64,000 nt of DNA from Amphritea atlantica (GTDB lineage: Bacteria; Pseudomonadota; Gammaproteobacteria; Pseudomonadales; Balneatricaceae), in the NCBI GenBank assembly GCA_024397875.1, contig CP073345.1, forward strand, positions 186,001-250,000, in the 5' to 3' direction. Positions 1 through 10,101 of the stretch are shown here, in pieces. The notes under the pieces were generated by a model. It had not been told where the DNA came from and did no database searches. It saw only the letters and a list, made by a program, of their open reading frames with translations. How positions within the stretch are numbered: position 1 is the stretch's first letter; each line of letters begins with the position of its first letter. A program made the translations under genes and the position numbers.

Positions 1-554
1 GTTTTAGCAACAAAGTCAGCCGCCTCTTCAGGGTCGGTCAACATCTGCTCGTGGGACAGCGTGCCCTCAGCGCCAACACCGTCTTCTTCACCGGCCTGGC
101 CGGTTTCCAGAGACCCCAGACAGCCCAGCTCGCCTTCAACGGAAACACCGCAGGCGTGTGCCATCTCCACGGTACGACGGGTTACATCAACGTTATATTC
201 GTAGTCAGAGGGTGTCTTACCATCCGCTTTCAGGGAACCATCCATCATCACGGAGGAGAACCCCATCGCGATAGACCGCTGACAGATTGCCGGCGAGGTA
301 CCGTGATCCTGGTGCATACACACAGGGATATGCGGAAACTCAGCGATTGCCGCCAGAATCATATGGCGCAGGAAGTTGGACCCCGCATATTTACGGGCGC
401 CAGCAGATGCCTGAACAATAACCGGAGAGTTAGTCTTGTCCGCCGCTTCCATGATCGCGCGCATCTGTTCCAGATTGTTTACGTTAAACGCCGGGATACC
501 ATAGTCGTTCTCTGCTGCATGATCCAGCAACTGACGCATACTGATAAGAGCCAT
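1..554 (-). CDS. fba: Fructose-bisphosphate aldolase class II, 5' part (runs off window)
   Basis: Class II, zinc-dependent aldolase, cytosolic, interconverting fructose 1,6-bisphosphate with glyceraldehyde 3-phosphate and dihydroxyacetone phosphate. About 184 N-terminal codons are visible and the 3' end lies outside the window. The translated start reads [16 protein letters not shown], the class II Calvin-type beginning. The zinc and catalytic motif HQDHG is at residues 81-85 and VEGELG at 139-144. The ATG at 554 is preceded by AAAAGGTGAACAT, a good ribosome site. It is the last visible gene of the tkt-epd-pgk-fba cluster and lies 93 bases after pgk. Family and identity are clear; only the C-terminus is unseen. 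Confidence 0.95.
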   Translation of the reverse strand, partial: MALISMRQLLDHAAENDYGIPAFNVNNLEQMRAIMEAADKTNSPVIVQASAGARKYAGSNFLRHMILAAIAEFPHIPVCMHQDHGTSPAICQRSIAMGFSSVMMDGSLKADGKTPSDYEYNVDVTRRTVEMAHACGVSVEGELGCLGSLETGQAGEEDGVGAEGTLSHEQMLTDPEEAADFVAK

Positions 555-606
555 ATGTTCACCTTTTGAAATTGTCAGACCGGTTTGCGATCTTGAACTC
601 TATAGT

Positions 607-630
607 TAGCAGCACGTACAACGGCTGCTA
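607..630 (-). repeat. Intercistronic inverted repeat between pgk and fba
   Basis: Seven-base arms TAGCAGC and GCTGCTA flank a 10-base loop in the 93-base spacer after pgk. There is no T-run, so it does not look like an intrinsic terminator. It may be an mRNA processing or stability hairpin; that function is inference. Confidence 0.3.
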
Positions 631-647
631 TTTAAATAATGTTTTAA

Positions 648-1808
648 TTAAGCACGTGACTCGAGCATCGCCACCGCAGGGAGTACTTTTCCTTCAACAA
701 ACTCGAGGAAAGCGCCACCGCCGGTAGAGATATAAGATACCTGCTCAGCAATTCCATACTTATCCACAGCCGCCAGGGTGTCTCCACCGCCGGCAATAGA
801 AAAGCCTTTATTCTCAGCGATCGCCATCGACAGCGCTTTAGTGCCTTCGCCAAACTGATCAAACTCAAAGACACCGACCGGTCCGTTCCAGATAATCGTG
901 CCAGCTTCTTTCAACAGTTCTGCAAGATCCGCTGCTGACTGTGGGCCAATATCCAGAATCATATCATCTTCAGCAACTTCATCGACCAGCTTAACCGTCG
1001 CGACAGCGGTTTCTGCAAACTCAGTTGCCACTACCACATCGACCGGCAGTGGAATATTCACCTTTTCCATCAGCGCTTTCGCGGTAGGAATCAGGTCATG
1101 TTCACACAGTGATTTACCCACCGGTTTGCCCGCGGCTGCCAGGAAAGTATTGGCAATACCACCACCAACAATCAGTTGATCTACTTTATCTGACAGGGAT
1201 TCCAGTACGGTCAGTTTAGTTGAAACTTTAGAACCACCGACGATGGCAGCCATGGGCCGGGCCGGTTTATCCAGCGCCTTGGCCAGTGCGTCCAGTTCAC
1301 CGGCCAGCAATGGGCCAGCACAGGCAACCGGGGCAAACTTAGCCACCCCATGGGTGGAAGCCTGAGCGCGGTGCGCGGTACCAAACGCATCCATGACATA
1401 GATATCACAGAGCGCAGCCATCTTCCTGGACAGCGCCTCATCGTCTTTCTTCTCACCAACATTGAAGCGAACATTTTCCAGCAGCACAACATCGCCTTCA
1501 GCAACCTCGAAACCACCCTCGAGCCATGCCTTAATCAGCGGCACTTCACGTCCCAGCAAACTGCTCAGGTGGGTAGCAACCGGCGCCAGGGAACTGGCTT
1601 CATCATACTCGCCCTCCGCAGGACGCCCCAGGTGAGACATCAGCATCACCTTAGCACCCGCAGCCAGGGCATGCTTTATAGTTGGCAGCGAAGCACGGAT
1701 ACGGGCATCGCTGGTGACCTTACCATCCTTAACGGGCACATTGAGATCTTCACGGATCAGAACACGCTTGCCCTTCAGATCCAGTTCGGTCATTTTCAAT
1801 ACGCTCAT
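648..1808 (-). CDS. pgk: Phosphoglycerate kinase
   Basis: Catalyses reversible phosphoryl transfer between 1,3-bisphosphoglycerate and ADP in glycolysis and gluconeogenesis. The protein has 386 residues, the normal bacterial length. The N-terminal substrate motif REDLNVP is near residue 19 and the nucleotide-binding glycine stretch GGGDTLAAV is near residue 345. The start [11 protein letters not shown] matches the E. coli beginning MSVIKMTDLDL, so the upstream of the two candidate methionines is used. It sits 79 bases after epd and ahead of fba, so co-transcription is likely. Confidence 0.97.
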   Translation of the reverse strand: MSVLKMTELDLKGKRVLIREDLNVPVKDGKVTSDARIRASLPTIKHALAAGAKVMLMSHLGRPAEGEYDEASSLAPVATHLSSLLGREVPLIKAWLEGGFEVAEGDVVLLENVRFNVGEKKDDEALSRKMAALCDIYVMDAFGTAHRAQASTHGVAKFAPVACAGPLLAGELDALAKALDKPARPMAAIVGGSKVSTKLTVLESLSDKVDQLIVGGGIANTFLAAAGKPVGKSLCEHDLIPTAKALMEKVNIPLPVDVVVATEFAETAVATVKLVDEVAEDDMILDIGPQSAADLAELLKEAGTIIWNGPVGVFEFDQFGEGTKALSMAIAENKGFSIAGGGDTLAAVDKYGIAEQVSYISTGGGAFLEFVEGKVLPAVAMLESRA

Positions 1809-1887
1809 ACTATTTCCTGCTTTGTAGTCTAAAAATGTAAGGTATCGTCTTCGAAGACCATACCCTGAAATTATATCCGGAGCTGTC

Positions 1888-2910
1888 TCAATCAGGCTGG
1901 CAGTTTAACCATCCCTGCGCGACATCCAGCATGCGATTGGCAAAGCCCCACTCATTATCAAACCAGCACATCAGTTTTATCATGTTGCCACCACTGACGC
2001 GGGTCTGCGTACCATCAACGATCCCTGAACGGGAATCGCGATTGAAGTCTACCGATGCATGTGGCTCTTCGGTATACCCCAAAAGACCCTTTAACGGTCC
2101 GTCTGCAGCGCGCTGCAGGATCTGATTAACCTGAGCCGCATCGGTCTCCCGGGAGACATTGAGCGAGATATCCAACAATGACACATTGATGGTTGGCACC
2201 CGCACATGCAGCGACTCAAAACGACCCGCCAGCTCGGGCAACAATCGGTCGATACCGCGATTAAGTCCGGTATTAACCGGAATAATCGATTGCATGGCAC
2301 TCCGTGTGAGGCGCAGATCGGTCTGATGATAGCTGTCGATCACCGGCTGATCATTCATCGCCGAGTGAATCGTGGTGGTTAATCCGCTGATAATACCCAG
2401 TTCCCGGTGCAGCAGATCCAGAATCGGCACAATACAGTTAGTCGAACAGGAGCCTGCCGCAACAATCGTATGCTCTGCAGCCAGCAACTGCTGGTTAAAG
2501 CCGTAGATAATCGTCGCATCGACATCACTGCCGGCTGGCTGTGAGAAGAGGAGTTTTTTAGCGCCACTATCGAGATGTTGCTGGGCGGTCAGCCGGTCAC
2601 TGAATGAACCGGAACACTCCAGCACCAGATCGATATCCATCGCCTGCCAGGGCATCGCCGACGACCGGGCTTCGTTGAGCACCCGGATCGCATCGCCATT
2701 GATCAGCAGCTCACGACCGTTATGCTCTACCGGCAGCGGAAAACGGCCGTGGGTGGTGTCATAGCGGGTCAGATAGGTGACCGTTTCGATATCAGACAGC
2801 TCATTAATCGCTACAATCTGTAACTGATCACGGTAGCCACACTCATAGATCGCCCGCAGGACACTCTGCCCGATACGGCCATAACCATTTATTGCAACCC
2901 GATACGCCAT
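1888..2910 (-). CDS. epd: Erythrose-4-phosphate dehydrogenase (Epd/GapB type)
   Basis: A GAPDH-superfamily enzyme of 340 residues. The Rossmann motif NGYGRIG is at residues 8-14, the catalytic cysteine is C155 in SCSTNC, and the catalytic histidine is H182 in TIHSAMND. The stretch ending [10 protein letters not shown] matches Epd rather than glycolytic GapA. Epd oxidises erythrose 4-phosphate to 4-phosphoerythronate, the first step of the DXP-dependent pyridoxal phosphate route. Location directly after transketolase, which makes erythrose 4-phosphate, and before pgk is the classical arrangement. The ribosome site ACGAGGTCGT precedes the ATG. A terminator-like hairpin lies only 15 bases upstream. 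GapB-like gluconeogenic activity cannot be excluded from sequence. Confidence 0.9.
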   Translation of the reverse strand: MAYRVAINGYGRIGQSVLRAIYECGYRDQLQIVAINELSDIETVTYLTRYDTTHGRFPLPVEHNGRELLINGDAIRVLNEARSSAMPWQAMDIDLVLECSGSFSDRLTAQQHLDSGAKKLLFSQPAGSDVDATIIYGFNQQLLAAEHTIVAAGSCSTNCIVPILDLLHRELGIISGLTTTIHSAMNDQPVIDSYHQTDLRLTRSAMQSIIPVNTGLNRGIDRLLPELAGRFESLHVRVPTINVSLLDISLNVSRETDAAQVNQILQRAADGPLKGLLGYTEEPHASVDFNRDSRSGIVDGTQTRVSGGNMIKLMCWFDNEWGFANRMLDVAQGWLNCQPD

Positions 2911-2925
2911 ACGACCTCGTTAAAC

Positions 2926-2957
2926 AAAAAGGCCAACTGATACAGCTGGCCTTTTTA
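2926..2957 (-). terminator. Intrinsic terminator/attenuator between tkt and epd
   Basis: Fourteen-base arms beginning AAAAAGGCCA and ending TGGCCTTTTT, with one G-T pair, surround a short loop and carry T-runs on both strands. It lies 11 bases after the tkt stop and 15 bases before the epd start. It should end tkt transcripts, leaving epd-pgk-fba dependent on read-through, because no room for a separate promoter remains between hairpin and gene. Confidence 0.8.
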
Positions 2958-2968
2958 TACGCCTGAAC

Positions 2969-4963
2969 TTACAGAACAGACTTCACTTTTTCGACTACGT
3001 TGTCGACGGTAAAGCCAAACAGCTTAAACAGATCGCCCGCCGGAGCAGACTCACCGAAACTGGTCATACCGACGATAGCACCGTTAAGACCCACATACTT
3101 GTACCAGAAGTCAGCCTGAGCCGCTTCAACCGCAACCCGCGCAGTGATATTAGCAGGCAGTACCGCTTCACGGTATTCAGCATCCTGCTTATCAAACAGA
3201 TCGGTAGATGGCATAGAGACGACACGAACCTGTTTACCCTCGGCTTCCAGCGCTGCGGCAGCATCCATCGCCAGACCCACTTCAGAGCCGGTGGCGATCA
3301 GAATAGCATCGGGAGTGCTGGCCGTGTCGCGCAGGATATATCCGCCGCGAGCAATATTCGCCAGTTGCTCATCGTTGCGCTGCTGATGTGGCAGGTTCTG
3401 CCGGGAGAAGATCATCGCCGTCGGGCCATCGGCACGCTCCAGGGCAGCCTTCCACGCAACGGCAGATTCAACCGCATCCGCCGGACGCCAGGTGCTCATG
3501 TTCGGGGTGTGACGCAGATTAGCGATCTGCTCAACTGGCTGATGGGTCGGACCATCTTCACCCAGACCGATAGAGTCATGGGTATACACATGAATCGCGC
3601 GCAGCTTCATCAGCGCCGCCATCCGCAGGGCGTTACGGGCGTATTCCATAAATACCAGGAAGGTTGCACCGTAAGGAACAAAGCCGCCGTGCAGGGCGAT
3701 ACCATTCATGATGGCGGACATACCAAACTCACGTACGCCGTAGAACAGATAGTTACCCGATGCGTCATCTTTAGTTACACCTTTGCAACCGGACCACAGC
3801 GTCAGGTTAGAACCGGCCAGGTCAGCAGAGCCGCCCATCAGTTCAGGCAGCAGCGGGCCATAGGCATTGAGGGCATTCTGAGACGCTTTGCGGGAGGCGA
3901 TCGTCTCACCTTTCTCCTGCAGTTCTTTGATATAGGCATCGGCTTTTTCAGAGAAATCAGCCGGCAGCTGACCGGTATAACGACGGATCAGCTCGCGGGC
4001 TTCCGCAGGGTAAGCTTTGCTGTACTCAGCAAAACGTTCTTCCCAGTCATTTTCCAGAACCGCACCGGATTCCAGTCCATTCCACTGGGCAGCGATATCT
4101 TCAGGGATAACAAAAGCTTCATGTTCCCAGCCCAGCTGTTTACGGGCCAGAGCAATCTCTTCATCGCCCAGAGGTGCACCGTGGCAATCCTCTTTACCCT
4201 GCTTGTTAGGCGAACCGAAACCGATGATGGTTTTGCAGCAGATCAGCGTCGGCTGATCCTCATTGTCCTGGGCCGCTTCAATGGCAGCTTTAATCTGCTC
4301 AGCATCGTGACCGTCAACCGCCGGGATCACCTGCCAGCCATAGGCTTCGAAGCGCTTAGGGGTATCGTCAGTGAACCAGCCGTCGACCTCGCCATCGATA
4401 GAGATGCCGTTATCATCGTAGAACGCGATCAGCTTGCCCAGTCCCAGCGTACCCGCCAGCGAGCACGCTTCGTGGGAGATGCCTTCCATCAGACAGCCAT
4501 CACCCAGGAATACGTAGGTGTGGTGATCGATAATCTCATGACCTTCGCGGTTAAACTGTGCCGCCATCGATTTTTCAGCAATGGCAAAGCCCACCGCATT
4601 GGTGATCCCCTGGCCCAGCGGACCGGTGGTGGTTTCAACACCCGGCGCATAACCATATTCGGGATGACCGGCTGTCCGGGAGTGCAGCTGACGGAAGTTT
4701 TTGAGGTCCTCAATTGAGAGGTCGTAACCGGTCAGGTGCAGCAGACTGTAGATCAGCATTGAACCGTGACCGTTCGACAGAACAAAACGGTCGCGATCCA
4801 GCCAATGCGGGTTTGCCGGATTATGTTTCAGGAAATCATTCCATAATACTTCAGCGATATCCGCCATACCCATCGGGGCACCAGGGTGACCGGATTTAGC
4901 CTTTTGGACAGCATCCATACTGAGGGCACGAATTGCATTGGCAAGTTCTCTACGCGAGGACAT
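2969..4963 (-). CDS. tkt: Transketolase
   Basis: Thiamine diphosphate enzyme of the non-oxidative pentose phosphate pathway that transfers two-carbon ketol units between sugar phosphates. At 664 residues it is full length. Visible family features are H26 in SGHPGAPMG, the ThDP/Mg motif GDGCLMEG at 154-161 and the later signature [11 protein letters not shown]. The ATG follows GGAGTGA, a strong ribosome site. It heads the tkt-epd-pgk-fba cluster and is divergent from metK across a 328-base spacer. Its product erythrose 4-phosphate is the substrate of the neighbouring Epd. Confidence 0.97.
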   Translation of the reverse strand: MSSRRELANAIRALSMDAVQKAKSGHPGAPMGMADIAEVLWNDFLKHNPANPHWLDRDRFVLSNGHGSMLIYSLLHLTGYDLSIEDLKNFRQLHSRTAGHPEYGYAPGVETTTGPLGQGITNAVGFAIAEKSMAAQFNREGHEIIDHHTYVFLGDGCLMEGISHEACSLAGTLGLGKLIAFYDDNGISIDGEVDGWFTDDTPKRFEAYGWQVIPAVDGHDAEQIKAAIEAAQDNEDQPTLICCKTIIGFGSPNKQGKEDCHGAPLGDEEIALARKQLGWEHEAFVIPEDIAAQWNGLESGAVLENDWEERFAEYSKAYPAEARELIRRYTGQLPADFSEKADAYIKELQEKGETIASRKASQNALNAYGPLLPELMGGSADLAGSNLTLWSGCKGVTKDDASGNYLFYGVREFGMSAIMNGIALHGGFVPYGATFLVFMEYARNALRMAALMKLRAIHVYTHDSIGLGEDGPTHQPVEQIANLRHTPNMSTWRPADAVESAVAWKAALERADGPTAMIFSRQNLPHQQRNDEQLANIARGGYILRDTASTPDAILIATGSEVGLAMDAAAALEAEGKQVRVVSMPSTDLFDKQDAEYREAVLPANITARVAVEAAQADFWYKYVGLNGAIVGMTSFGESAPAGDLFKLFGFTVDNVVEKVKSVL

Positions 4964-5291
4964 TCATTCACTCCAGGGCCGAACAAGCCCAAGTTGAGAT
5001 TAAAAAGTGTTTGATGCAGCAGTGATATCTCTTGTGAAGATAGTTAAAGCCAGCACCGATAAAAAAATAGGCGGCTATTTTCTCGTAACCGTCCCCCAGC
5101 TTCAAATCTATTTCAGAGAAATTTGATGAAAATGAGTGGATTTCATCTAAAAAAGCAAAAAAATCATCTAAAACAGGAATACCGCCCATGCAATCATGAC
5201 GCAAGACGATTAAAATACCTGTCATTCTTATACCCGGGCCATCGGTCCGATGCCATATTTAATTCCCTAACGTTAGGATTGAAGACGCGTA
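4964..5291. promoter_or_regulatory. Divergent tkt/metK intergenic region with palindromes and a direct repeat
   Basis: A 328-base non-coding spacer that must hold the promoters of both genes. TCATCTAAAA occurs twice, at 5143-5152 and 5164-5173, 21 bases apart (two helical turns). A near inverted copy, TTTGATGAAA, is at 5122-5131. Closer to metK are the perfect palindromes CATCGGTCCGATG (5240-5252) and CCTAACGTTAGG (5266-5277), the latter ending 14 bases before the metK start. No SAM riboswitch or MetJ box was recognised. The sites look like operators, but no regulator can be named. Confidence 0.45.
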
Positions 5292-6482
5292 ATGAGCGAA
5301 TACAGCCTGTTTACTTCGGAGTCTGTCTCCGAAGGCCATCCTGATAAGATCGCAGATCAGATCTCTGATGCGGTTCTTGACGCAATTATTGCTGAAGACA
5401 AATACGCCCGTGTGGCCTGCGAAACCATGGTTAAAACCGGTGTAGCAATTGTTTCCGGCGAGATCACAACCTCTGCATGGGTCGATCTGGAGGCACTGGT
5501 TCGCGGCGTTATCTGCGATATCGGTTACACCTCATCAGACGTTGGCTACGACGGCGCCACCTGCGGCGTCCTCAACATCATTGGCAAGCAATCACCCGAT
5601 ATCAACCAGGGTGTGGACCGCGCTAAACCTGAAGATCAGGGTGCCGGTGACCAGGGCCTGATGTTTGGCTATGCCAGCAACGAGACCGATGTCCTGATGC
5701 CCGCGCCAATCTGCTACGCTCACCGTCTGGTTGAGCGTCAGGCTGAAGCGCGCAAGTCCGGCCTGCTGCCGTGGCTTCGTCCGGATGCCAAGAGTCAGGT
5801 CACCTTCCGTTATGAAAACGGTCAGCCGGTTGGTATCGATGCGGTGGTTCTGTCGACTCAGCACAACCCGGAAGTATCCATGGCGGATCTTCAGGAAGCG
5901 GTGATGGAACTGATCATCAAGCACACCCTGCCTGCCGAGTGGATCGACAAGAGCACTAAGTTCCATATCAATCCAACCGGCAAGTTCGTTATCGGTGGAC
6001 CGGTGGGCGACTGCGGCCTGACCGGACGTAAAATCATCGTCGACACCTACGGCGGCATGGCCCGTCACGGTGGCGGTGCGTTCTCCGGTAAAGACCCGTC
6101 AAAAGTCGACCGTTCAGCCGCTTACGCCGGTCGTTATGTTGCGAAAAACATCGTCGCGGCAGGCCTGGCCGATAAGTGTGAAATCCAGGTTTCCTATGCT
6201 ATCGGCGTGGCTGAACCGACCTCTGTATCGATCAATACCTTCGGTACCGGCAAGATCTCTGATGCCAAGATCATTGAACTGATACACAACCACTTCGATC
6301 TGCGTCCACATGCGATTACCCGGATGCTGGATCTGCTGCACCCGATGTACCGTCCGACAGCGGCCTACGGTCACTTCGGTCACGATCCGTATGAGATGAC
6401 AGTGGGTAACGATACCTTTACCGCCTACTCCTGGGAAAAAACCGATAAAGCTGACGAACTGCGCGCTGCAGCGGGCCTGTAA
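5292..6482 (+). CDS. metK: S-adenosylmethionine synthase
   Basis: Makes S-adenosylmethionine from methionine and ATP in the cytosol. The 396-residue protein begins [19 protein letters not shown], the canonical MetK start with the catalytic histidine in GHPDK. It contains GYGA-like and [15 protein letters not shown] signature segments (the latter near residues 255-270). Length matches the family. It is monocistronic here: divergent from tkt and closed by a strong terminator. The SD is weak, and a 12-base palindrome overlaps the place where one would be expected, hinting at regulation of initiation. Confidence 0.97.
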   Translation: MSEYSLFTSESVSEGHPDKIADQISDAVLDAIIAEDKYARVACETMVKTGVAIVSGEITTSAWVDLEALVRGVICDIGYTSSDVGYDGATCGVLNIIGKQSPDINQGVDRAKPEDQGAGDQGLMFGYASNETDVLMPAPICYAHRLVERQAEARKSGLLPWLRPDAKSQVTFRYENGQPVGIDAVVLSTQHNPEVSMADLQEAVMELIIKHTLPAEWIDKSTKFHINPTGKFVIGGPVGDCGLTGRKIIVDTYGGMARHGGGAFSGKDPSKVDRSAAYAGRYVAKNIVAAGLADKCEIQVSYAIGVAEPTSVSINTFGTGKISDAKIIELIHNHFDLRPHAITRMLDLLHPMYRPTAAYGHFGHDPYEMTVGNDTFTAYSWEKTDKADELRAAAGL

Positions 6483-6510
6483 GCATTTATTAATATCGGA
6501 CAGACAAACA

Positions 6511-6538
6511 AGGCCGGATGAAAATCCGGCCTTTTTTA
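6511..6538 (+). terminator. Rho-independent terminator of metK
   Basis: Perfect ten-base arms AAGGCCGGAT and ATCCGGCCTT around a GAAA loop, followed by a T-run, 28 bases after the metK stop. Confidence 0.92.
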
Positions 6539-6644
6539 TGCCCGGCAGACGGCGGCACTTAACAGATCAGTAATCCCTCTAACTGATCCGGCGATGACCA
6601 TGGCATAATAGCGTTTCCAGCAGCACAACTGATTGACAGAGACA

Positions 6645-7373
6645 ATGAGAATCCCCCGTTTTTACGAACCTCAGCCACTCGCTGAAGGCAGCGAAACCGA
6701 CCTTAGCGACAACGTGGTCCAGCATGTTTCCCGGGCACTGAGAATGCGTCCCGGCGATCCACTCATCCTGTTCAATGGCGATGGGCTGGAGTATTCCGCC
6801 GAACTGACTACCGTTGCCAAGCGCAACGCAACCGTCCGCATAACCGGTTCGGCTCAGCCGCGTCGGGTTTCCCCCTTACATGTGACTGTCGGTCAGGCGG
6901 TCTCCCGGGGAGAACGCATGGATTACGCGGTCCAGAAAGCCACTGAGCTGGGGATGAATCAGCTGGTGCCACTGTTTACTGAGCGCTGCGAAGTTCGCCT
7001 CAATAACGAGCGTCAGGATAAACGCCGTCAGCACTGGCAGCAGGTTGCCATCAGCGCCTGCGAACAGAGCCTGCGTTGCGATCTGCCGGAGATCAGTGAG
7101 CCCCGATCGCTGAACGACTGGATCGATACCGTTGAGGCGGACCTTAAACTGGTACTGCATCACCATACCGAACGCCCCCTGGGTGACTTCGCAAAGCCGG
7201 GGTCGGTGGCGCTGCTGATCGGCCCGGAAGGCGGACTGAGTGAAACCGAAGTACAACTAGCGCTGTCCAAAGGGTTTAAGCCGGTGGCCTTTGGCCCGCG
7301 GGTTTTCCGCACGGAAACGGCTCCGGTTGCCGCGCTTTCGGTGCTGCAGTATTTATGGGGTGACCTGGGCTAA
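6645..7373 (+). CDS. rsmE: 16S rRNA (uracil-1498-N3)-methyltransferase
   Basis: SPOUT-class methyltransferase that methylates U1498 of 16S rRNA using SAM. The protein has 243 residues counted from the ATG at 6645, which gives MRIPRFYEPQ, the usual RsmE start. A TTG four codons upstream is possible but unlikely. An N-terminal PUA-like part is followed by the knot. The SAM-binding segment LIGPEGGLSETE and the later FGPRVFRTETA are characteristic. It lies between metK and gshB on the same strand, behind the metK terminator, so it probably has its own promoter. Confidence 0.94.
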   Translation: MRIPRFYEPQPLAEGSETDLSDNVVQHVSRALRMRPGDPLILFNGDGLEYSAELTTVAKRNATVRITGSAQPRRVSPLHVTVGQAVSRGERMDYAVQKATELGMNQLVPLFTERCEVRLNNERQDKRRQHWQQVAISACEQSLRCDLPEISEPRSLNDWIDTVEADLKLVLHHHTERPLGDFAKPGSVALLIGPEGGLSETEVQLALSKGFKPVAFGPRVFRTETAPVAALSVLQYLWGDLG

Positions 7374-7455
7374 ACCGGGGGACAACAGTAATACTGGTGA
7401 TGACCAGAGCAGGCAGGTAGAATCCCCTTAATCAAAAGATTAACAAGGCAATTCG

Positions 7456-8418
7456 ATGACAGTAAAAGTCGGCATTGTGATGGACCCAATTGAGTCTATC
7501 AGCTACAAAAAAGACAGCTCTCTGGCGATGCTCTGGGCCGCACAGAATAAAGGCTGGGAACTCTGGTATATGGAGCAAAAGGACCTTTACCTCAAGGATG
7601 GTAAAGTCCTGGCAAAGATGGCGCCTCTCACGGTCGATATGAATCCGCAGAAGTGGTTTGAGCGGGGCGAGTATCAGGTTGAGGAAGTTTGCACCCTCGA
7701 CGTTGTACTGATGCGCAAAGATCCGCCTTTCGATAACGAGTTTATCTACACCACTCACCTGCTGGAGCTCGCTGCGGCACAGGGCAACACCCTGATGGTT
7801 AACCGGCCACAGGCGTTGCGGGACTATAACGAGAAGATCTTCGCCACTCACTTCCCACAATGCTGTCCTCCGGTGCTGGTAACCCGCCGTGACGATTTGT
7901 TACGCGAATTCCATACCGAATATAAAGATGTCATTTTCAAACCACTGGATGGTATGGGCGGCACCTCAATCTTCCGCATTCAGGAACCGGGCGTAAACCT
8001 CGGTGTGATCATTGAAACCCTGACCAAGTTTGGCACTGAGACGATTATGGCGCAGAAGTATCTGCCGGAAATTGTCGACGGTGACAAACGAATCCTGATG
8101 ATTGACGGTGAGCCGGTTCCCTATGGCCTGTCCCGCATCCCAACCAACGGTGAAACCCGGGGTAACCTGGCAGCCGGTGGCCGTGGTGAGGGCCGCCCCC
8201 TGACCGAGCGGGAGCAGTGGATTGCCGCGCAGGTGGGGCCGACACTGAAAGCCCAGGGCATTCTGTTTGCCGGACTGGATGTCATTGGTGATTATCTCAC
8301 CGAAGTGAACGTCACCAGCCCGACCTGTATCCGCGAACTGGACGACCAGTTTGGTCTGGATATCGGCATGCAGCTGATGAATGTGATCGAAGCCAAGCTT
8401 AACCAGAGTAAAGCATAA
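7456..8418 (+). CDS. gshB: Glutathione synthetase
   Basis: ATP-grasp ligase joining gamma-glutamylcysteine and glycine, the second step of glutathione synthesis. The 320-residue length is typical. The start MTVKVGIVMDPI, the ATP-grasp segment PLDGMGGTSIFR and the C-terminal metal and substrate region TEVNVTSPTCIREL are all present. It is preceded by AAGGCAATTCG. The following tonB-like and algH genes reproduce the Pseudomonas gene order, supporting the assignment. Confidence 0.96.
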   Translation: MTVKVGIVMDPIESISYKKDSSLAMLWAAQNKGWELWYMEQKDLYLKDGKVLAKMAPLTVDMNPQKWFERGEYQVEEVCTLDVVLMRKDPPFDNEFIYTTHLLELAAAQGNTLMVNRPQALRDYNEKIFATHFPQCCPPVLVTRRDDLLREFHTEYKDVIFKPLDGMGGTSIFRIQEPGVNLGVIIETLTKFGTETIMAQKYLPEIVDGDKRILMIDGEPVPYGLSRIPTNGETRGNLAAGGRGEGRPLTEREQWIAAQVGPTLKAQGILFAGLDVIGDYLTEVNVTSPTCIRELDDQFGLDIGMQLMNVIEAKLNQSKA

Positions 8419-8454
8419 CAACGATGGTATTCTCCCCTGTTTCAGGAACATGCT

Positions 8455-9405
8455 ATGAGTAAAGCTGTTGCCGTTGTATCTGCAGCTGACCGGCTCGGCT
8501 TCACCCTGTTTCTGGCGGTAGCAGTGCATGCCGCTGCCATTCTGGGAATCGGTTTTGCCATAGCGCCGAAGACCCCTCCGGCACAAACGCTGGAAATAAC
8601 GCTGGCTCAGTTTCAAAGCGAGAAACCACCGGAAGAAGCCGACTTTATTGCTCAGGCCGATCAGCAGGGCAGCGGTCAGTTGGAGGAAAAAGCGCTGCCG
8701 GCAACCCGGGAGAAAGCCGAGTTTCAGCATCAGGACATTCAGGAAACCGCACCGCTGCAGCCGCAAACCCAGCCAACCACGGCCACCACGACGCCGACAC
8801 CGGCCATCCCCACAGAGCCGGCCCCGATTGCTGAAACAACCGATCTGCAAAATGTCACAGCCGCGGAGCAAGAGGTCGTCATTACCAGCGCTAAGCAGGA
8901 GAAGCGGGTTTCTAAGCTGCCGGAAAAACATCAGCAATCGACACCTCCGCCCCCCGCCCCGGGCAGCTCGCAGTCGCTGTTATCCCGCAGCCTTGAAATT
9001 GCCAGCCTGGAAGCCCAGCTGGAGTTTCAGCGGCAGGAATATGCTAAGCGACCACGCATAAAACGCCTGACTTCGGCCGCCACTAAAAGTCATAGTGATG
9101 CAGTCTACCTGGCTAACTGGCGGCGCAAGATCGAATCAGTCGGCAACCTCAACTACCCGCAAGAAGCGCAGCGGAGCCAGCTCTATGGCAACTTACGGAT
9201 GATGGTCAGCGTTTTGCCGGACGGCAATGTAAAGGAGATCCGCATTCTCCACTCCTCCGGCAACCGCATTCTCGACGATGCCGCCGTACGCATAGTGCAG
9301 CTGGCGGCACCATTCCAGAAATTCCCCGTAGAGATGCGCAAAAATACCGATCTGCTGGAAATTATCCGTACCTGGAAGTTTGAGAAAACCAGCCGGATAT
9401 ACTAA
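8455..9405 (+). CDS. TonB-family energy transducer (TonB3-like)
   Basis: A 316-residue envelope protein with TonB topology. A short cytoplasmic N-terminus leads into one hydrophobic segment at about residues 14-37. A long periplasmic linker follows, rich in Pro, Thr, Gln and Glu. The C-terminal TonB domain, about residues 220-316, contains YPQEAQ and DDAAVRIVQLAAPF. TonB proteins transmit the proton-motive force to outer-membrane transporters. No exbB or exbD lies in the window. Its position between gshB and algH matches Pseudomonas tonB3, which has been linked to type IV pilus assembly; a similar role here is inference, though pilT and pilU lie nearby. Confidence 0.88.
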   Translation: MSKAVAVVSAADRLGFTLFLAVAVHAAAILGIGFAIAPKTPPAQTLEITLAQFQSEKPPEEADFIAQADQQGSGQLEEKALPATREKAEFQHQDIQETAPLQPQTQPTTATTTPTPAIPTEPAPIAETTDLQNVTAAEQEVVITSAKQEKRVSKLPEKHQQSTPPPPAPGSSQSLLSRSLEIASLEAQLEFQRQEYAKRPRIKRLTSAATKSHSDAVYLANWRRKIESVGNLNYPQEAQRSQLYGNLRMMVSVLPDGNVKEIRILHSSGNRILDDAAVRIVQLAAPFQKFPVEMRKNTDLLEIIRTWKFEKTSRIY

Positions 9406-9482
9406 AAGTAAGAATGAACGCGTAAAAGAAGATATACAGTGCCGTATCTCGCTATTTCGCGTTTCAAGGGCAGGTACTTAAT

Positions 9483-10064
9483 ATGACCTCAGACTCCCCC
9501 TCTATATACACCCCCGGCAGTCTTCAGGGGCATTTTCTCATATCGATGCCGCATATGGATGATCCTAACTTTGCGCAGACGGTCATCTATATCTGCGAAC
9601 ATAACGAGTCTGGTGCGATGGGCATCGTTGTTAACCGTCCGATTGAGATGGATCTGGGCCAGTTACTGCAGCACCTTGAGTTCAGCGATAACAGTGATCT
9701 GACCGATCTGATTTATGCCGGAGGGCCGGTACAGAATGACCGCGGCTTCATCCTGCACCGACACACGGCGAATGAGTGGGACTCCTGCTATGACATTACC
9801 CATGAGCTGACCCTGACCACCTCGATGGATATTCTGCAGGCAATCAGTGAAAACAGTGGCCCTGAACAGTTTCTGGTGGCGCTGGGCTATGCCGGCTGGG
9901 GTCCGGGTCAGCTGGAACAGGAACTGTCTGACAATGTATGGTTAAGTTGCCCGGCTAATTTAGATATAATGTTCCGCACTCCGGCTGAAGAGCGACTTCA
10001 GGCCGCGGCTGCGACTCTGGGGATCAACCTTGATCTGTTAACCTCTCAAAGCGGCCACGCCTGA
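9483..10064 (+). CDS. algH: UPF0301 protein AlgH/YqgE
   Basis: A 193-residue member of the conserved UPF0301 (YqgE/AlgH) family. Typical segments are GHFLISMPHMDDPNF near the N-terminus, GAMGIVVNRP near residue 47 and VALGYAGWGPGQLE near residue 137. The biochemical role is not firmly established; the gene was named from alginate regulation in Pseudomonas. It directly precedes ruvX, a pairing seen across gammaproteobacteria. Confidence 0.93.
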   Translation: MTSDSPSIYTPGSLQGHFLISMPHMDDPNFAQTVIYICEHNESGAMGIVVNRPIEMDLGQLLQHLEFSDNSDLTDLIYAGGPVQNDRGFILHRHTANEWDSCYDITHELTLTTSMDILQAISENSGPEQFLVALGYAGWGPGQLEQELSDNVWLSCPANLDIMFRTPAEERLQAAAATLGINLDLLTSQSGHA

Positions 10065-10101
10065 TCTGCCCCCTCACCACTAACCCACTCAAAGAAACGG
10101 A

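Noticed and set aside
3365..4717. 450-codon open frame on the plus strand opposite tkt
   Set aside because: It is fully antisense to a highly conserved transketolase and has composition typical of a reverse-frame shadow in GC-rich DNA; no domain recognised.
4964..5291. SAM or SAH riboswitch upstream of metK
   Set aside because: I could not find the conserved helices or core sequence of known SAM/SAH riboswitch classes; the palindromes are short and DNA-operator-like.
7966..8937. 323-codon minus-strand frame opposite gshB and the TonB-like gene
   Set aside because: Low-complexity reverse-frame translation spanning the junction of two real genes.
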